Part shown: positions 47,830-61,100 of the stretch, in pieces | How positions within the stretch are numbered: the first letter of the stretch is position 1 | How the letters are laid out: every line of letters begins with the position of its first letter | IMG/VR virus record: IMGVR_UViG_3300037961_005428 | Location: 32,500 to 96,499 of that record | Reading direction: 5' to 3' (one strand) | Length of the DNA: 64,000 bases | Source: a virus | Program-made: the position numbers and the translations under genes | Notes under the pieces: model-generated | Databases searched by the model: none | Seen by the model: the letters and a program-made list of their open reading frames with translations, nothing else | What the model was told of the DNA's origin: nothing

Positions 47830-49125
47830 ATGATTCCACTGCGACTGATTTTTGGCGAAATTGACCGCCATGAAGTCTATGTAGATGCTACTGACATTAA
47901 CATCGTAGCCGAGCGGACAGTGGCAGCGTTCCCTGTACCTATCAGTTCGTACCGGGCAGCGATTGATACCAACATTCCACAAATCATTATCAGCATACAG
48001 GGCATTATCCAAGACGACCCTATAAGTGCTCTTTCTACTTCTGCCCCTTCTTCACTTGCTATAGATTTCTCTTCTCTATTGCCGACAGCAGTGCCTGTTG
48101 TCAACACACAGAACAACGCCTTACAGACCAACCTTCAAACTTCGGTCGTTGGCTTATTACCGGCCTATTGGCGCTACAATTCGCCCAACGGAGGCTACTC
48201 GCTTCTTACGGGGAATTTTCTGCGACTGCAATTCACTGCTTCAATGTCCAACCGAGCAGGCGGCTCGGCAACGCCCTCTGTCAATGCCTCGTACAATTTA
48301 GCAGAAAACACAGGACCAGTGCAAATTGATGTCCCAGTCGGCGGTGTTCTTTATGCCCCAAGTAATGGCAATCCTGCCAGTACACTTGCACTCATCGTAC
48401 AGGATGCTCTTCAATTGACCACTGAAATTACCAAAACAAGTAGTGTGGACGGACTGGGTGGAAAGCGAGTAACGGATGCTTTTAACAGCGCCGTTTCGGA
48501 CGCCACACTGACATTAACGGACGCCTATATCAATGACGGTGTGCGTTATACACCATACTTTTCTATGAGAACGGGGCTTGGGAGAAATGTTTCTATTACC
48601 GTGCAAAAGCGCACTTCGGACGGGTTAACAGACATAACAATGAGTGCTGGCGATAAAGCCCAAAATTTGCTTGGCTTACTGGCAAACAGCACCAAAGACA
48701 AAGACCTCTTGCGAGGTATTCAAATTCCTTACAACTCTCTCATCACCTCCAACGAAATCTCACCTGTGGTTCGGAACTTCTTTTTGACCGCTGGTAAAGT
48801 CTCACCTTTGCAAAAGGGGTCGCTTCGCAACACTCGTCCCAGCACCCAACCAATGGATATTGGTGCTTTTGAGCAAAGTGGGCAAGAAGAATCGCCCGGC
48901 TTTTTCAGCGGTGTTATGGAAACTGCCCTTGGGTTTTCAATAGACGGCGTTGGCGATGTTATTGGAGATGCTTGGACTAAAGTCACTGCGCGAGGTGCGA
49001 CGCTTAACAGTGGCGGTATCTCAGTCATACCCGAATCATTTCACATGACCAAAGAGGGGGCGGAAAACTACTACAGGTTTGATTTACAAGTAGTCAGTGC
49101 GGACCATGTAATAGGGGTGATTTGA
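47830..49125 (+). CDS. Tail protein, paralogue 2 (431 aa)
   Basis: It starts MIPLRLIFGEIDRHEVYVD after GTGAGGTGATATA. Its C-terminal part DKAQNLLGLLANS, LRGIQIPYNSLITS and VRNFFLTAGKVSP matches that of the preceding gene, and the two ends (NYYRFDLQVVSADHVIGVI versus VYNFRLQMIASDFIL) also align. A tandem duplication with divergence is clear. Likely a second ring or arm protein of the distal tail. Its stop overlaps the giant gene's ATG (TGATG). Confidence 0.7.
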   Translation: MIPLRLIFGEIDRHEVYVDATDINIVAERTVAAFPVPISSYRAAIDTNIPQIIISIQGIIQDDPISALSTSAPSSLAIDFSSLLPTAVPVVNTQNNALQTNLQTSVVGLLPAYWRYNSPNGGYSLLTGNFLRLQFTASMSNRAGGSATPSVNASYNLAENTGPVQIDVPVGGVLYAPSNGNPASTLALIVQDALQLTTEITKTSSVDGLGGKRVTDAFNSAVSDATLTLTDAYINDGVRYTPYFSMRTGLGRNVSITVQKRTSDGLTDITMSAGDKAQNLLGLLANSTKDKDLLRGIQIPYNSLITSNEISPVVRNFFLTAGKVSPLQKGSLRNTRPSTQPMDIGAFEQSGQEESPGFFSGVMETALGFSIDGVGDVIGDAWTKVTARGATLNSGGISVIPESFHMTKEGAENYYRFDLQVVSADHVIGVI

Positions 49126-52100
49126 TGTCATTGTTGATGAAGCCAAGTCACGCTCTATTCTTTAACGGCATCACTGATGGTGTTACTGTCCCTCGCATGA
49201 ACTTTCGTAGCAACTTTGGTGAATTGCATGAAGGTAGTGATTTGAACAATCAGTCGCCACTCAATTCACTTTCTTCGTTTACACTTGAGGCGTGGGTCAT
49301 CCCCGATTCCGGAGGCATTGTGTGGGAACAAGAAAACATCTGCCGGCTAATTGTAGGTAGCCCGTCCAGCCCCGGTCCAGCGCACTTTCAAGTTCAATTG
49401 CGAAACGCCAACAATGGTGCCGTGAATACTTTTACACTGAGCACTGCGAACAGTATTTCGGGCCCCGATGGACAAATTGCTTATTGGGATGGTATCACTT
49501 TTCCACAAGCAGGCGACGATGTGCACGACGCATTCAATGCACAAGACAAAGGTAAGAATGACCTCACAGCCCTTAACTTGGGGCACCGAGAACTGCTGTT
49601 GGTCACAGCGACTTTTGACCGCCGTGTACTTTCGCTTGCTATCAATGGCACAGTTGTGGCTCAGCGCCAATTGAAAGAAGACCACGAACTCGTGCTTTAC
49701 CCTACGGCTCTCAGTATTGGCGGCACAGGTGGAGAGTATCGTGGCGTCATTGAAGCCGTCCATTGGATGCGCGGAGCCTCCGACGCTGCGTCTCGTTTTG
49801 AAATGCCTATCAAGAGCGACAGTACGATTGGGTTATGGCGATTTGAAGAGCCAGTAGAGCCGTTCACAACAATTCTTGACCTGCCATCTATTTCGGCTCA
49901 AACAGGGGCGTCCTCATCTATCAGTATTGGGACAACACTTGCTCAAACATTGGTTGATGCATTCACTGGGAAAACCGGCGAGACATCAGTCACTTTGACC
50001 ACCTCACCTCAGTCAACAGGGAACTACGCTGTGACTCGCACGACCAGTGCAGGCGTGACTTCTACTGTTTCAATCCCACATGTTCCTTACAATCTCCTCA
50101 TCAATCCCTTGGGCTACAACAACGACACGGGTATTCCAAACCGAGAAGCGCCCGAGCGTATGCGTATTACTGCCGTAGACGCTTCTGCTGGCACCATGAC
50201 TGTAGAAAGTATTCACTTGGACTTTGCTTCAAATGCCAGTACAGGTCGCCGAGGAGCGCTAATGGCCCATAGTGCTGGTATTGGTGTGATTGTCACTGGA
50301 GACTGCTTGGTGGACTCCGGAGCAGATAATCCGAACCAAAAGGTCGGGACAGGTACACAGTTCTCTCACCGGCAGGGGCAGGTGTTGATTGACGAAAGTG
50401 ACCTACAAAATCACGGCATCATGTTCTCAACAACGATGGCCATTACCGATAACGATTACAGCAAGTTTTCAGCAACGACACGGATGGATGACAAGTTCTT
50501 GATTGGCCATACTGGTCGCCACACGCTGAACCATGTTGCTGGCCACCCATTCATGGGTATGCTGCCCAAGGCGAACGCTGCCTTTGTAGAGCAATCCGTA
50601 GATGCTGTAGCACAGGTCATGGAGGCCACCTTTACAGGTCGGTACGGTCAATTGAAGGATGTTGTAGTCGCTGGCTCCGAAGTAGCATTTCATGACGAGG
50701 TTGGTGATTTTTCTGTCGCACAGGCTACCTTTACTTCAACGCCAACGCAAATCGTAGAAAATGGTATGGCTGGCATCGCTGATGCACAGCGTGGACTACT
50801 CGCTATTGGTGGGGCTAACTTTGACGCTGAGCCTTTTGCCCTCAAAGGTTTGCAAGACACTGAGCCCACTGGTGCCGAGCATACCCGACACCTTACGCCT
50901 TCGTCGGAGCCTCGTGTCGCTATCCTCAAACTTCCAACACTGGCTACTCACGATTATGCACCCTTTGTGCAAGTTCACTACGAAGCGATTGACTTCGGTG
51001 GCACAGGCTTGCAGTACGCTGCCACGGGCCGCTTAACAGCAAACTACAGCAGCAGTGTCATCACTCTACAGAGCACGAAGGCCTTTGGCAAGGACACAGG
51101 TACAACGACGGCCGATAAAGTGTTCATTGGCTCCGAGGCCGCAGGGGCATCATCTATTACGGTAACTATCAGCCATTCGCCTGCCACACTTACTTTTTCT
51201 TCGGCACCCACCTCAGCCTTCCAAACAGCCGCAGTGACTGGTGCCATTGTACGGACAACGCTTGATGGCAGCGCATTGATTGTTAACAAGACTGTACCTA
51301 AAGCCAGTGTGGAGGTGACTTCGGGTACACGAGTGCTGGACATCATGCATACTGACATTGCTGCGGGAACCGCTGTGCTTTATGCACCCGGTGGCGTCAT
51401 TGAGTTTGACGCGTCTTCGGATTTTTACTTTGGAGACGGAGACTTGATTGGCGATGATACAGAAGGGACGCTACATGAAGGGTCGCTGGACGAAACCAAG
51501 TCACCTAAGAACTACTTGCCGTCGCACTCTTCGGACAGTCCACAGACTGCTCCGAGCATTATACCCACTGCGTTTTATGACGACAACTCACGCCCATCGT
51601 ATTTCCATAAACTGATTGTAGGTCCGTCCGAAGTAGAAGACCTCGGAGCCGAAGTTGACACTAATGGTAATTTCAAAGCAAAATTCGCACGCAATCGTCG
51701 TACTCGTACGGGTGTCCTCGTCAACAATGCAGGAGGCTACGCTGCATCCACGACCAACTTCACCGTCAGTGGCGTTGACGCTACTACGGTATTTGCTGTC
51801 GGTACCCCACTTTACAGCCTGTATGGTCAAAAGTTGGGAGAAATATCTGCCCTAAGTGCTACGAGTATCAGCATTTCGTCGGGAAGTACGGCAGCAGTTG
51901 TTCACAGAGAAGAACTGTTCTACCAACCTATTCGTCAGTCTCGTAGCAACAGCAATCAAGGCACACCAATCAATGAAGTGTTTGACATTATCAGTCACCG
52001 AGGTGAAGGTAGTAGGGTACGATTGGTTGTTCAGCCAAGTGACCGCTCTCGCTTCAACCAGTTGTCAAAAATGCTTACGCTTGAAGAAGACTCTACCACG

Positions 52101-55100
52101 CCAAATAAGGTCACAGTGGAGTATGTCATGTCCCGTGGCAAGGTGTTGGACTTTCAATCTACAGCAGTGGGGAACGACATTACCTTGCGAGCCCATGGGC
52201 TGGTGGCTGACGCATTGTCCAACTCAGTCAATGTCAAAGGCGACGGTGCACCCGACTCGTTTGTTGTCAAGGAGATTATGCCCGGTGCTCCTGTTGTCAC
52301 CATGACCATGGGCGGCCCCGGTCAAGGTGCAGTCAACACCAAGCCCACATTCAGCCCCAGTGCTGTTTCACGACTTGGCTGGTCACTGCGGCGAGATTGT
52401 GTGACCAAGGTCAGTACCCTTGGTTCAACAACCATCAATGTTGTTCCTCTTAACAACTCTGCTACAGACTTGGCATCATGGGGAACTTATTGCTTCCCAC
52501 AGGCTGGTCGTATCTATTTGAAACAGCCAGCCTCTACTGACACAGGTACGGACAATGTTTTCGCTTCCGCAGAATACGCTTCCAAAACCGGCTCTGTATT
52601 CACCTTTGCTTCGGGTACTGGGCATCGTGGCTCCGGAAAGTTCCTTGACTTTGATGGGCGAGAGTTAGATTCCTTTGCGGCTTGGAAAACTGCTGTAGCC
52701 GTTGTAGTAGGCGATAACTTACATGTAGATGATAAATTTGATGAAGGGGCTGTTGTGCATGACGGCACCACTGTTAACGACCGTATGTTCCAGTCACTAA
52801 ACAGTGTTCAGCATGATTACCAACTTGGCACACAATATGCCAGTACCCGTGCTATGGTTGAGATTCCACTTTTCAAAGACTTCTTCTTTGACAATGAGAG
52901 AGATGGTATTTTCCCCGGCCCCGACAACAGCATGAAGTTGCATTTGGATGCAACTTACACTGCTCCTTCGTGGTCACCCAATCCGGTAGGGCGGCGACCT
53001 GTTAGCGTTTCGCCCGAAGACCCTGCGATTCACAGCGCATATTCTGTTTCAGTTGCGGACAAAAGTCACCGAGAGGGCACAACTGTAAGTGCTGAGTACG
53101 ATGCTGCTAATCGCCGAATTTATGTGACCAATTTTAATGTGTTTGCTTCATTACCGTCAATCCCTGTGTCTGTAGCCAACATCAACGGCGCTTTACGATT
53201 GCGTACGGCTTACATGGCAAACGGTGAGTGGGTCATGTATAGCGGCGTCGCCTCCGGTACGCCGGGCTATTTGGAAGTGGCAGGAAATGCTGCTGCCGAT
53301 GATAACTGGGCATTTTCTTCGGGCTTCAAGCGGGAGTTACAAGTAGGTGTGCAAATCATGCCGCCACTTGACAGTGAAAACTTGAATTACAAAGCAGTGG
53401 CTGACAACCCCTTAGTCTCCAGTGCGGGCTATGAAGGTCGGGATTCATTCTACTTTGACCGAGCAAACGCCATGACGCAGGGTGGGAATATTGATTATGG
53501 CCTCAAACAGTATGTCAGTGCGGTTGAGTTTAGAGCAGGGCCAACTATCAATCCACATTTGGCACGCATCAAAAACAAGCGTGCTAAAGGCATCGTTTCT
53601 TCTTTTAGCAGCCCTACTCTTGTGTTAGAAGACGGGTCGGATTTCCCTCTTGACATAACTGCCAACAGCGATTATGCCTATCGTGTGCGGTATTACGATA
53701 CCACTGCAAGTGCCTTTAAGCATGCTCATTACAACACTCGCACTGACAATTCGTTAGCATTGGTTTCAATTGACTCCGGCTTCAACCCTCCAGCCGGAAC
53801 TGAAATTACACTCATAGATGTACACACTACAACATCCAAATTCCCCGAAGTAAGCACTGAATATTTCCTCAATACTGCTTGGGCCAATCCGTATTGCCCG
53901 GGCGGTCTGCGTGCTGGAGATACAGTGTGGATGAACATGCATTATACCAACCCTCACGCCACGGAAGGTTTGTTCTGCAAAAGCAGGGGTACACTAAATG
54001 AAGCGGAAGTATGGGAAGGCTTCCTTGGCGGCGAAGGTAGTTTGGCAGCAGCGCCTCGTAGCAGTTTGCCCATGGAGAACTTCTTGATTGGGAACTCTTG
54101 TTTGGAGACGGCCCGAAACTTTGTACAGCATGTGAATAAAACAATTGAATTAAATTATGAATCGCTGGGACTGTCCGCCGATATTCCTGTTGTGGCTTAC
54201 CTTGACCCTTATCAGTGCACCGAAGAACATGCGCGAGTGCTACTCTACGATGTAGCGCATGACCGAGAGTTCATTGCGTTCCAAGACTTACACATGCAAG
54301 TCCAATCAAGTCCAGCAGCAGTCAAAATAGGCACGGACACTCAAGGAGCAGGAACTCATGATAATGACCAACGAAACTCGGGAATTGATGTTGCGGCAGG
54401 ATTCCCCTCACAGAACAAACACTTGGCGTCAACCACTCCGTCCGAGTTTGTTGAAGCATCAATGGTTCACAACAGCACATGGAACGCAAATGTAGCAATT
54501 GGAAGCCATGCTACAGGCTATCACGAGCAGACTCCACAAGTAAGTTCACTTATACCACGCACGCAAGAGGCTGTCATCAACACCACCAGTGCCAATAAAC
54601 TGCATCAGCAGATACTCAAAGACTCGCTTGAGCGGGCTACATTCTTTGATACGCCCGACGGTACTCGGGTCATCCCTGCCTTTTTGTCCATGAAGGGCAT
54701 TCGTGCATCAGCACTTGATTTATCTACGCATGAAGAAGACCGCCTCCAGCACCTTCCGCACTGGACAAACATGGACTTTGTCCGTCGCCTTGTGATTGAT
54801 TTGGGCGAAGTAGGTGTCAAAGAAGGGGTGACTGATATTGAGGCGGCTGCAAAGGAGGTTGTACGGCTCATCAATCAAGCGGGTGCAAAGAACGGACGCA
54901 CTCACGCTCGGCGTCCTGCTGACCAGTATTTAGGTGAGGGTGAGCGATTTGATTTGGGCAAAGGCGAAACTTCTGTTAATACAGGTCGCATCAAAGACCC
55001 GACAGCAAGGCACCAGCATGCTGACTTTGCAGCCACAGGGTCTACACATGACCCTGCTCCATTTTGGAATAAAGACACGGCTTTCGGCAGTCATGACCGT

Positions 55101-58100
55101 GGGACTCACATGGGCTATATGCGAGCGCACTTAGGAAGAATTGTCACTGATGAAGACGGAAAAGAGGGCTATTCTGTCGTTATTCACTCAACTGTTCCCG
55201 GTGCCTCCGGTCGCAACTTCTGTGTGTGGTTAGACGCATCACGCGCACAGGCTCCCTACCGACCCGAATTTTTAATCGGACATGGAGGCCGCTTCCGTAA
55301 TTATTGGTGCCAACCAAGCGAGAAGGATGGTGAAAACATGCACCCTGCTCCAATGCCAATTAACCGATTTGGTCGCCCGTTTGCCCCTATTACGACCTTG
55401 CGAGAGTACCTTCCTGTTGAAGAGCCCTCGGATGTGTATCGGAACAACTTGGACTTTGGTCCCGAAATCCATAGCAGTAGCCCACTTAACACTGAGTCAA
55501 GTAGTGAACATACCACTGGTCGTAGTGCAAATACAGTCCTTGATGGTAACTTTGAACCCAAGGCTAACGGACAGGTCATTGTCAATGGCCTACGAGTCGG
55601 CTCACAGGCTGTCGGCCGCATCAATTTTGGTGGTTTGACACAGGCGGGTATACCCGGATGGGCACCGGATTGTAGCCGCTGGGGTTATGGTCCCGACGGG
55701 GAAAATGAACGCTTTGACCATATCTATGGTGACACTAACCATGTCGGGGTGAAGCAGCACGGTTTGGTCAATCAGTCGGCTTCTTCTTATATCCCCGATG
55801 ATGAAATACGGCCCGATAAAATTGGCAATGGGCAAATGTACGGCATCCGACTTGCCGACCACCGAGGTAAATCGCACACCGTCCGATTTGTTTATCGTCA
55901 ATTTGGTGAATCATTCGCAGGTGATTTGACACACCTTCCCGAAACGCTTGACGATGAAGTTGTCATTTATTTTGACGACCGAGATGTTGGACAGGGTGGC
56001 TTTACTGTCGGTAAGCACATGGCCGGAAAAGGTGATGTCAACGGTCGTTATACAGCAGGGACAAAGTCGTCGTTTAAGGGCAACCTTTGGAACAATTACA
56101 ATTCTCCTGCGGTTGGCATTTCCATTTCTGTTGAGAAAGACGGCTCAAATGACAATTTGAAATTTACACTTGCCTCACCTTATGACAACGGCGGCTCGTT
56201 TACACACACGGACATTCTCGGCTACCTTGGCTTACCGGACAGCGGGCTGATTCAGTTGAGTGATGTAGCCGGTACAGGGAACAATGGTGAAGTCTACTAC
56301 TACACCTCTCGTTCACATGAAGGTAAGGCCGGTATTGGCGGGTCCAATGAGCACTTTTTGTACGGTGTGAAAAGCATTCCTTCTGCTTACACCAGTGGTA
56401 AGGTGACTCGCATCATGAGTGCTCGGATGAACTTTACCAGCGTGCTTACTGACGAAGTTATCGCAGCAGCCGTCAACTTTGCCATCAACATGGACGACCC
56501 TAACACCGACGATGTGGGGGCTACAACCTTTGACTGCACTGGCCTTTACGCTCCGGACGGGCGTACTTTGGCAGAATGGGGTGTAAAGTCCAGCGCTGTC
56601 CGAATCAAAGCCTACAGTGCCAAAGACCGTGTTGTACCACTTAAGCACTTTTTTGAGTCGTCGCTTACACCCGATTTGGGTATTCAAGCCTCGGTTGCTG
56701 ATGCCGAATTAGCCAGCGTTACTGACAGTATGCGAATTGATTGTGGTTATTTACCAAAGACGCTGCTGACAATTACCACCAAGTTCCGAGGCCCTAACGC
56801 CAATACAGCCACACCTGTACTTGTAGATAGTCAAAATAACATTGTCAGCACCGGCCTTTGGCGACAGAATTTGCGCGGAGATAATTTCTACAGGTTACCC
56901 GGTGACCGCATCGTTCCAATGGTTAACTCACCAATGATTGAAATTGCGACTATCAACACTGGTACTCCACATATTGAAACAGATAACAGTAACAATGAGT
57001 TGTTGTTCTTAACATTGACACCAGCCTCAAATGACAGCAATTCATGGGGGAACCAAGTTGTACTTTGGCTGGGAGATGAGAATTGGGCCCGTGTACAAAG
57101 CACTGCTGGTGCAACATCGCATTATCATGCTACAATCGTTTCGCACTCTACAAACTTCTTAACGACGGCTGCTGTAGGAGATGTTCTTGTCAAACAGAAT
57201 GACATTGCGAACAGTAGATACCTACAAGGCATTCGTACCAAAGGAAGCAAGCATGGTGAGCCTTTCCTTTACTTCCGTGGAGGTAAGCCCAGTCCCGACC
57301 GATGGGTGCCGCTGTACTTTGGTGGCGGCTTTTCCGGTGTAACCGTTGACATCAATGACGGCACTGAAAACGATTACTCGGAGTTTTACACGCATCCGTA
57401 TGCCGATGGGCCCACTGGTGCAAGTGGTATGCAAAATGTAGGTGAGATTGCAGGCTCGTACGCATTGCTTGACGCTAACGCTATGTTGGCTATGTTCCCC
57501 GGAACACCTTACCTCAACCAACATAACGGCCGCAATCACATGCCGTTCTTTAACCAAGACGCTATGTTGAGCCCGGACTTGGTCGCAGGAAGCAGTGCGA
57601 TGCAGTCTAACACTGGCGTCACTTACACTGGTGGGGGATTCACTGTCAATTGCGCTCGCCCGAGTCCTCTTGTCATTCGCTTTGGGCATCCACACGCTCG
57701 TTATGATTCTCGGCCACAGGCGGCGGACTCTACTACCTACCTTGTCTTTGGACCGGGACAAGCCGTCCCTCACAACTTCGCTTCCTTTGAGCCTCAACTT
57801 TCAAACATCATTGAAACAGGTAATGGCTACAGTGCTGTGCCGACAGACCACCCCGTGTCGGGTGTTTCTCATTTACCAAACACGATTACGCACGGGGATG
57901 CGTCTATCCAAGGCTTTGGAGCAAGGTTACCGCCTACAAAAGAATATCAAAAGACCAATGTCCAAGGGTTCAATTTCATTTTGAATTGGGAACCAACTAA
58001 AGGCTCACCTAACGCCACTTATTACGGTCAAAGTGCAGGAGATGGTCGTTACTATCAAAGTCAATTGGGGGCTTCAAATCCTCCAGCACACGCTCATCCA

Positions 58101-61100
58101 CTTAACGAAGTGTTCACCAATGTGGCTGGTGTGTCAATGGGACACGCCTCTTTGCCGACAACGCACGCCAGTGGCTGTGTTTGGCACATGGACGGAGGGC
58201 ACCATCCCGGCGGTCACTTTTTGGACAATCACATCGTTCGTAACATCAAGCACCCTAAATCAACTTCACGACTGGCAACAGGCTCGGGTGCATCACAGAA
58301 TCCATCGGTGTTCCGTATCGCTTCCGCATTGGCCAAAGCATACCTTAGCACATACAGTTCCGAGGGCGACATAGAGGCTAACGACAATGTGTTCGTGGTT
58401 GATGCTACACGCTGTCAAAATGCAGAAGAGTTGGCCGCCGTTGTCGCAACTTCAATCAATACCTTCCCCGGAACAGAACCACTCAAAGCAATCGGTGGAA
58501 CCTTCTTACCGTCTATGCAGCATGCTGCTAAACAAGACCGCTACGGCTGGGTGACATTGGATGTAGTTCAGACTACGGGTTACACTGAGCATGCAGCAGG
58601 TCCAACAGCAGCCACGCTGACAATGACATCTGCTATTCCTACGACATTACCTCAATACGGCTGGCTAAGGATTAGCGATGGGGCTATATCCGGATTTGCC
58701 CCTTATGTTTCATACACAGGTTCAACTTTCACACTTGGCACCAACTCATTTACTTCCAACAGTAACATTGTGGACCCAACTACCAAAGCGGCCATAGCCG
58801 CACCATCTGTCAACGGACCTAATGTCAAAGCATATATTTGGACCAAAGCCGGAACGCATCGCTACAACAATTCCAACGAATCCATCAACGAACGCACTCA
58901 AGTACACTTTAACGGACTGATGGATGCAGTAGACCGGACGAAACCAATTGGTGCAGTCGGGTGGGCAGGAGAGCGGTATTCGTACCTCAACTCACTGGAA
59001 GTAGGCACCACCTCTACTTTTGCTGCCGGACTTGGTGCATGGCACCCGTTCTTGGGATTCTCCCCATATGGCAGTGCCGAGTCATGTTTGGGTACAGTTT
59101 CGCCCCACGGCTCTATAGACACCATTACTTCGTTGTCATCGGAAAGTTGTGTTCATGGTCTTGCTTCTCGGCACTTGATTGCGGTGACCCATGAAAGTGA
59201 ACTACCACTTATCGCAAAGACTGACCGAGACGGTATCATCGCCATGGGAGACTGGTTGGATGTGAAGCGAAGTGCCACGCTTGCTAATGCCGGTACGGTT
59301 GCTTGGAACACTGTCAAGGCACACAACAAAGACCGCTATGTTTCGCATGCCACCGCAGGACCTCATATTGAGGCCGTTATGGTCAACACAACTACTTCAT
59401 TCCCGCAAAAGGCTGCCTCTTATCCAGCAGTTGGCACAGAAGCCTATTGGCATTCACGAGTCACAGCCGCCTCTCACATCAGTCGTGGTGACGCCTGTCA
59501 CAGCCCGACGGGTGATTTGTTTTGGGATAAATCCGTCGTGCCAGCCCGCATCAACCATGAAGACAGTGCGACCTATGGCGTTGAGTGTACGGGCGTGACG
59601 ACCAAGACACAATATTACAGCACAAGTGATGGACTGTACAAGTATTACGATGGGCGACAGGCTGCTCGTAACTTCCTTGAAGAGCATGTTGTGTGGAAGC
59701 GAATGGACGGCGGTAACCTCACGCTACCTGCGAGCAACGCTCGTGGGCTGGGCATGACGCCATGGGTCGTACGCAAAGACAGTTCTACTTACAAAACGGT
59801 CGGCGAGAAAATTCTTGGCAATAATCGCTTTTCGTTTGAAACAACGAACAAGGCTATGCTCCCTCTCATCCAAGCACAAGAATTGAGTCACCCGCAGTTG
59901 GAACTCAACTACCCACTTGTAGAAAGCGCACTCAACATACCCAACGAAGAGTTGCAGTTCCAAAGCCTACAAGTCGTTGACGACACCGGGCAAGAGCACC
60001 GATTGGAAGGCGGAAGCCCACTTGGCACCATCATTTACGACTTCCGTCATGTCAGCGACCGGGACCTTGAGGGCTTGGCTCCTTCACTTGCCGGCGACGG
60101 CGTCTCGCCCAACATGCGCATCCGTCTACCACTTGCGAACGAGATTCCGGGCAACATCATCGTGCGACCCGGCTTTGACCGCATACAGGGCTATCAAACC
60201 GAAACGATGGGGTCGGGCGGTATCATGCACCCCTCACAAGGTGAAGGGGCTGTTAAGGACACCTTTGCCAACACTTACGACAATCCTCGTCTTTGGCCGA
60301 CTTGGGAGAACAACGGATGGGAGCACTTGTCACAAGACGGTGTGGATGTAAGCAATGACCGACTTGCATTCCCCAATAGTTCAACTCACGGTTGGCAACA
60401 GCATACGGACAATGCCCCTCTCAAAACAGCATACGAACCACATGACCGTGCTTTGCATTTCCATGTGACGAGAATGGGCGCAACGATGACACACCGGTAC
60501 GATGTGGACGAATTGACTTTCAGTGCTTATGATGAAGCGAATAACGAAATTGATGTGACTTCTACACCCGAAGACGCTACATGGATTGATGCCAACGAAA
60601 AGTCAAGTGGTCGCTGGTTCTTGCGAGTTTATGACCCTGCTACGAATGAGGGTGTGCTGGCCTCTTACACTGGTAAAGGTACGAACAAATTCACAGGCGT
60701 TGTCGTTTCTCCCGACTTTGTGTCATTCGTGACAGGAAAGAGTGGCCTCAAAGTGGTGCCGTCGTATTACCTACCGGCTGGTAGCACCCGATTCTTTGCT
60801 GCTCGCCGTTTGCGTGACCATACCGAATACAGCGGTGCCAGTCCGGACATGCTCACCATTGATTGGCCAAATATCGGAGCCACTCCAGCAACACAGATAC
60901 TTGCTCCTAAATTGACACCGATGCCAATCCCTCGTATGGGTCACCATTATGTCAACGCCACCATGGCAATGATGCCGGGCCATTATGCTCACCCGGCTTA
61001 CCAGCGATTGTACGACTTACATAGGTCGGCTTCTGCTACATCAGTTATTTCGGTTGAAGAAGAGCAATCCGATACAGCCAACCGACCCCATCGTGACCCA

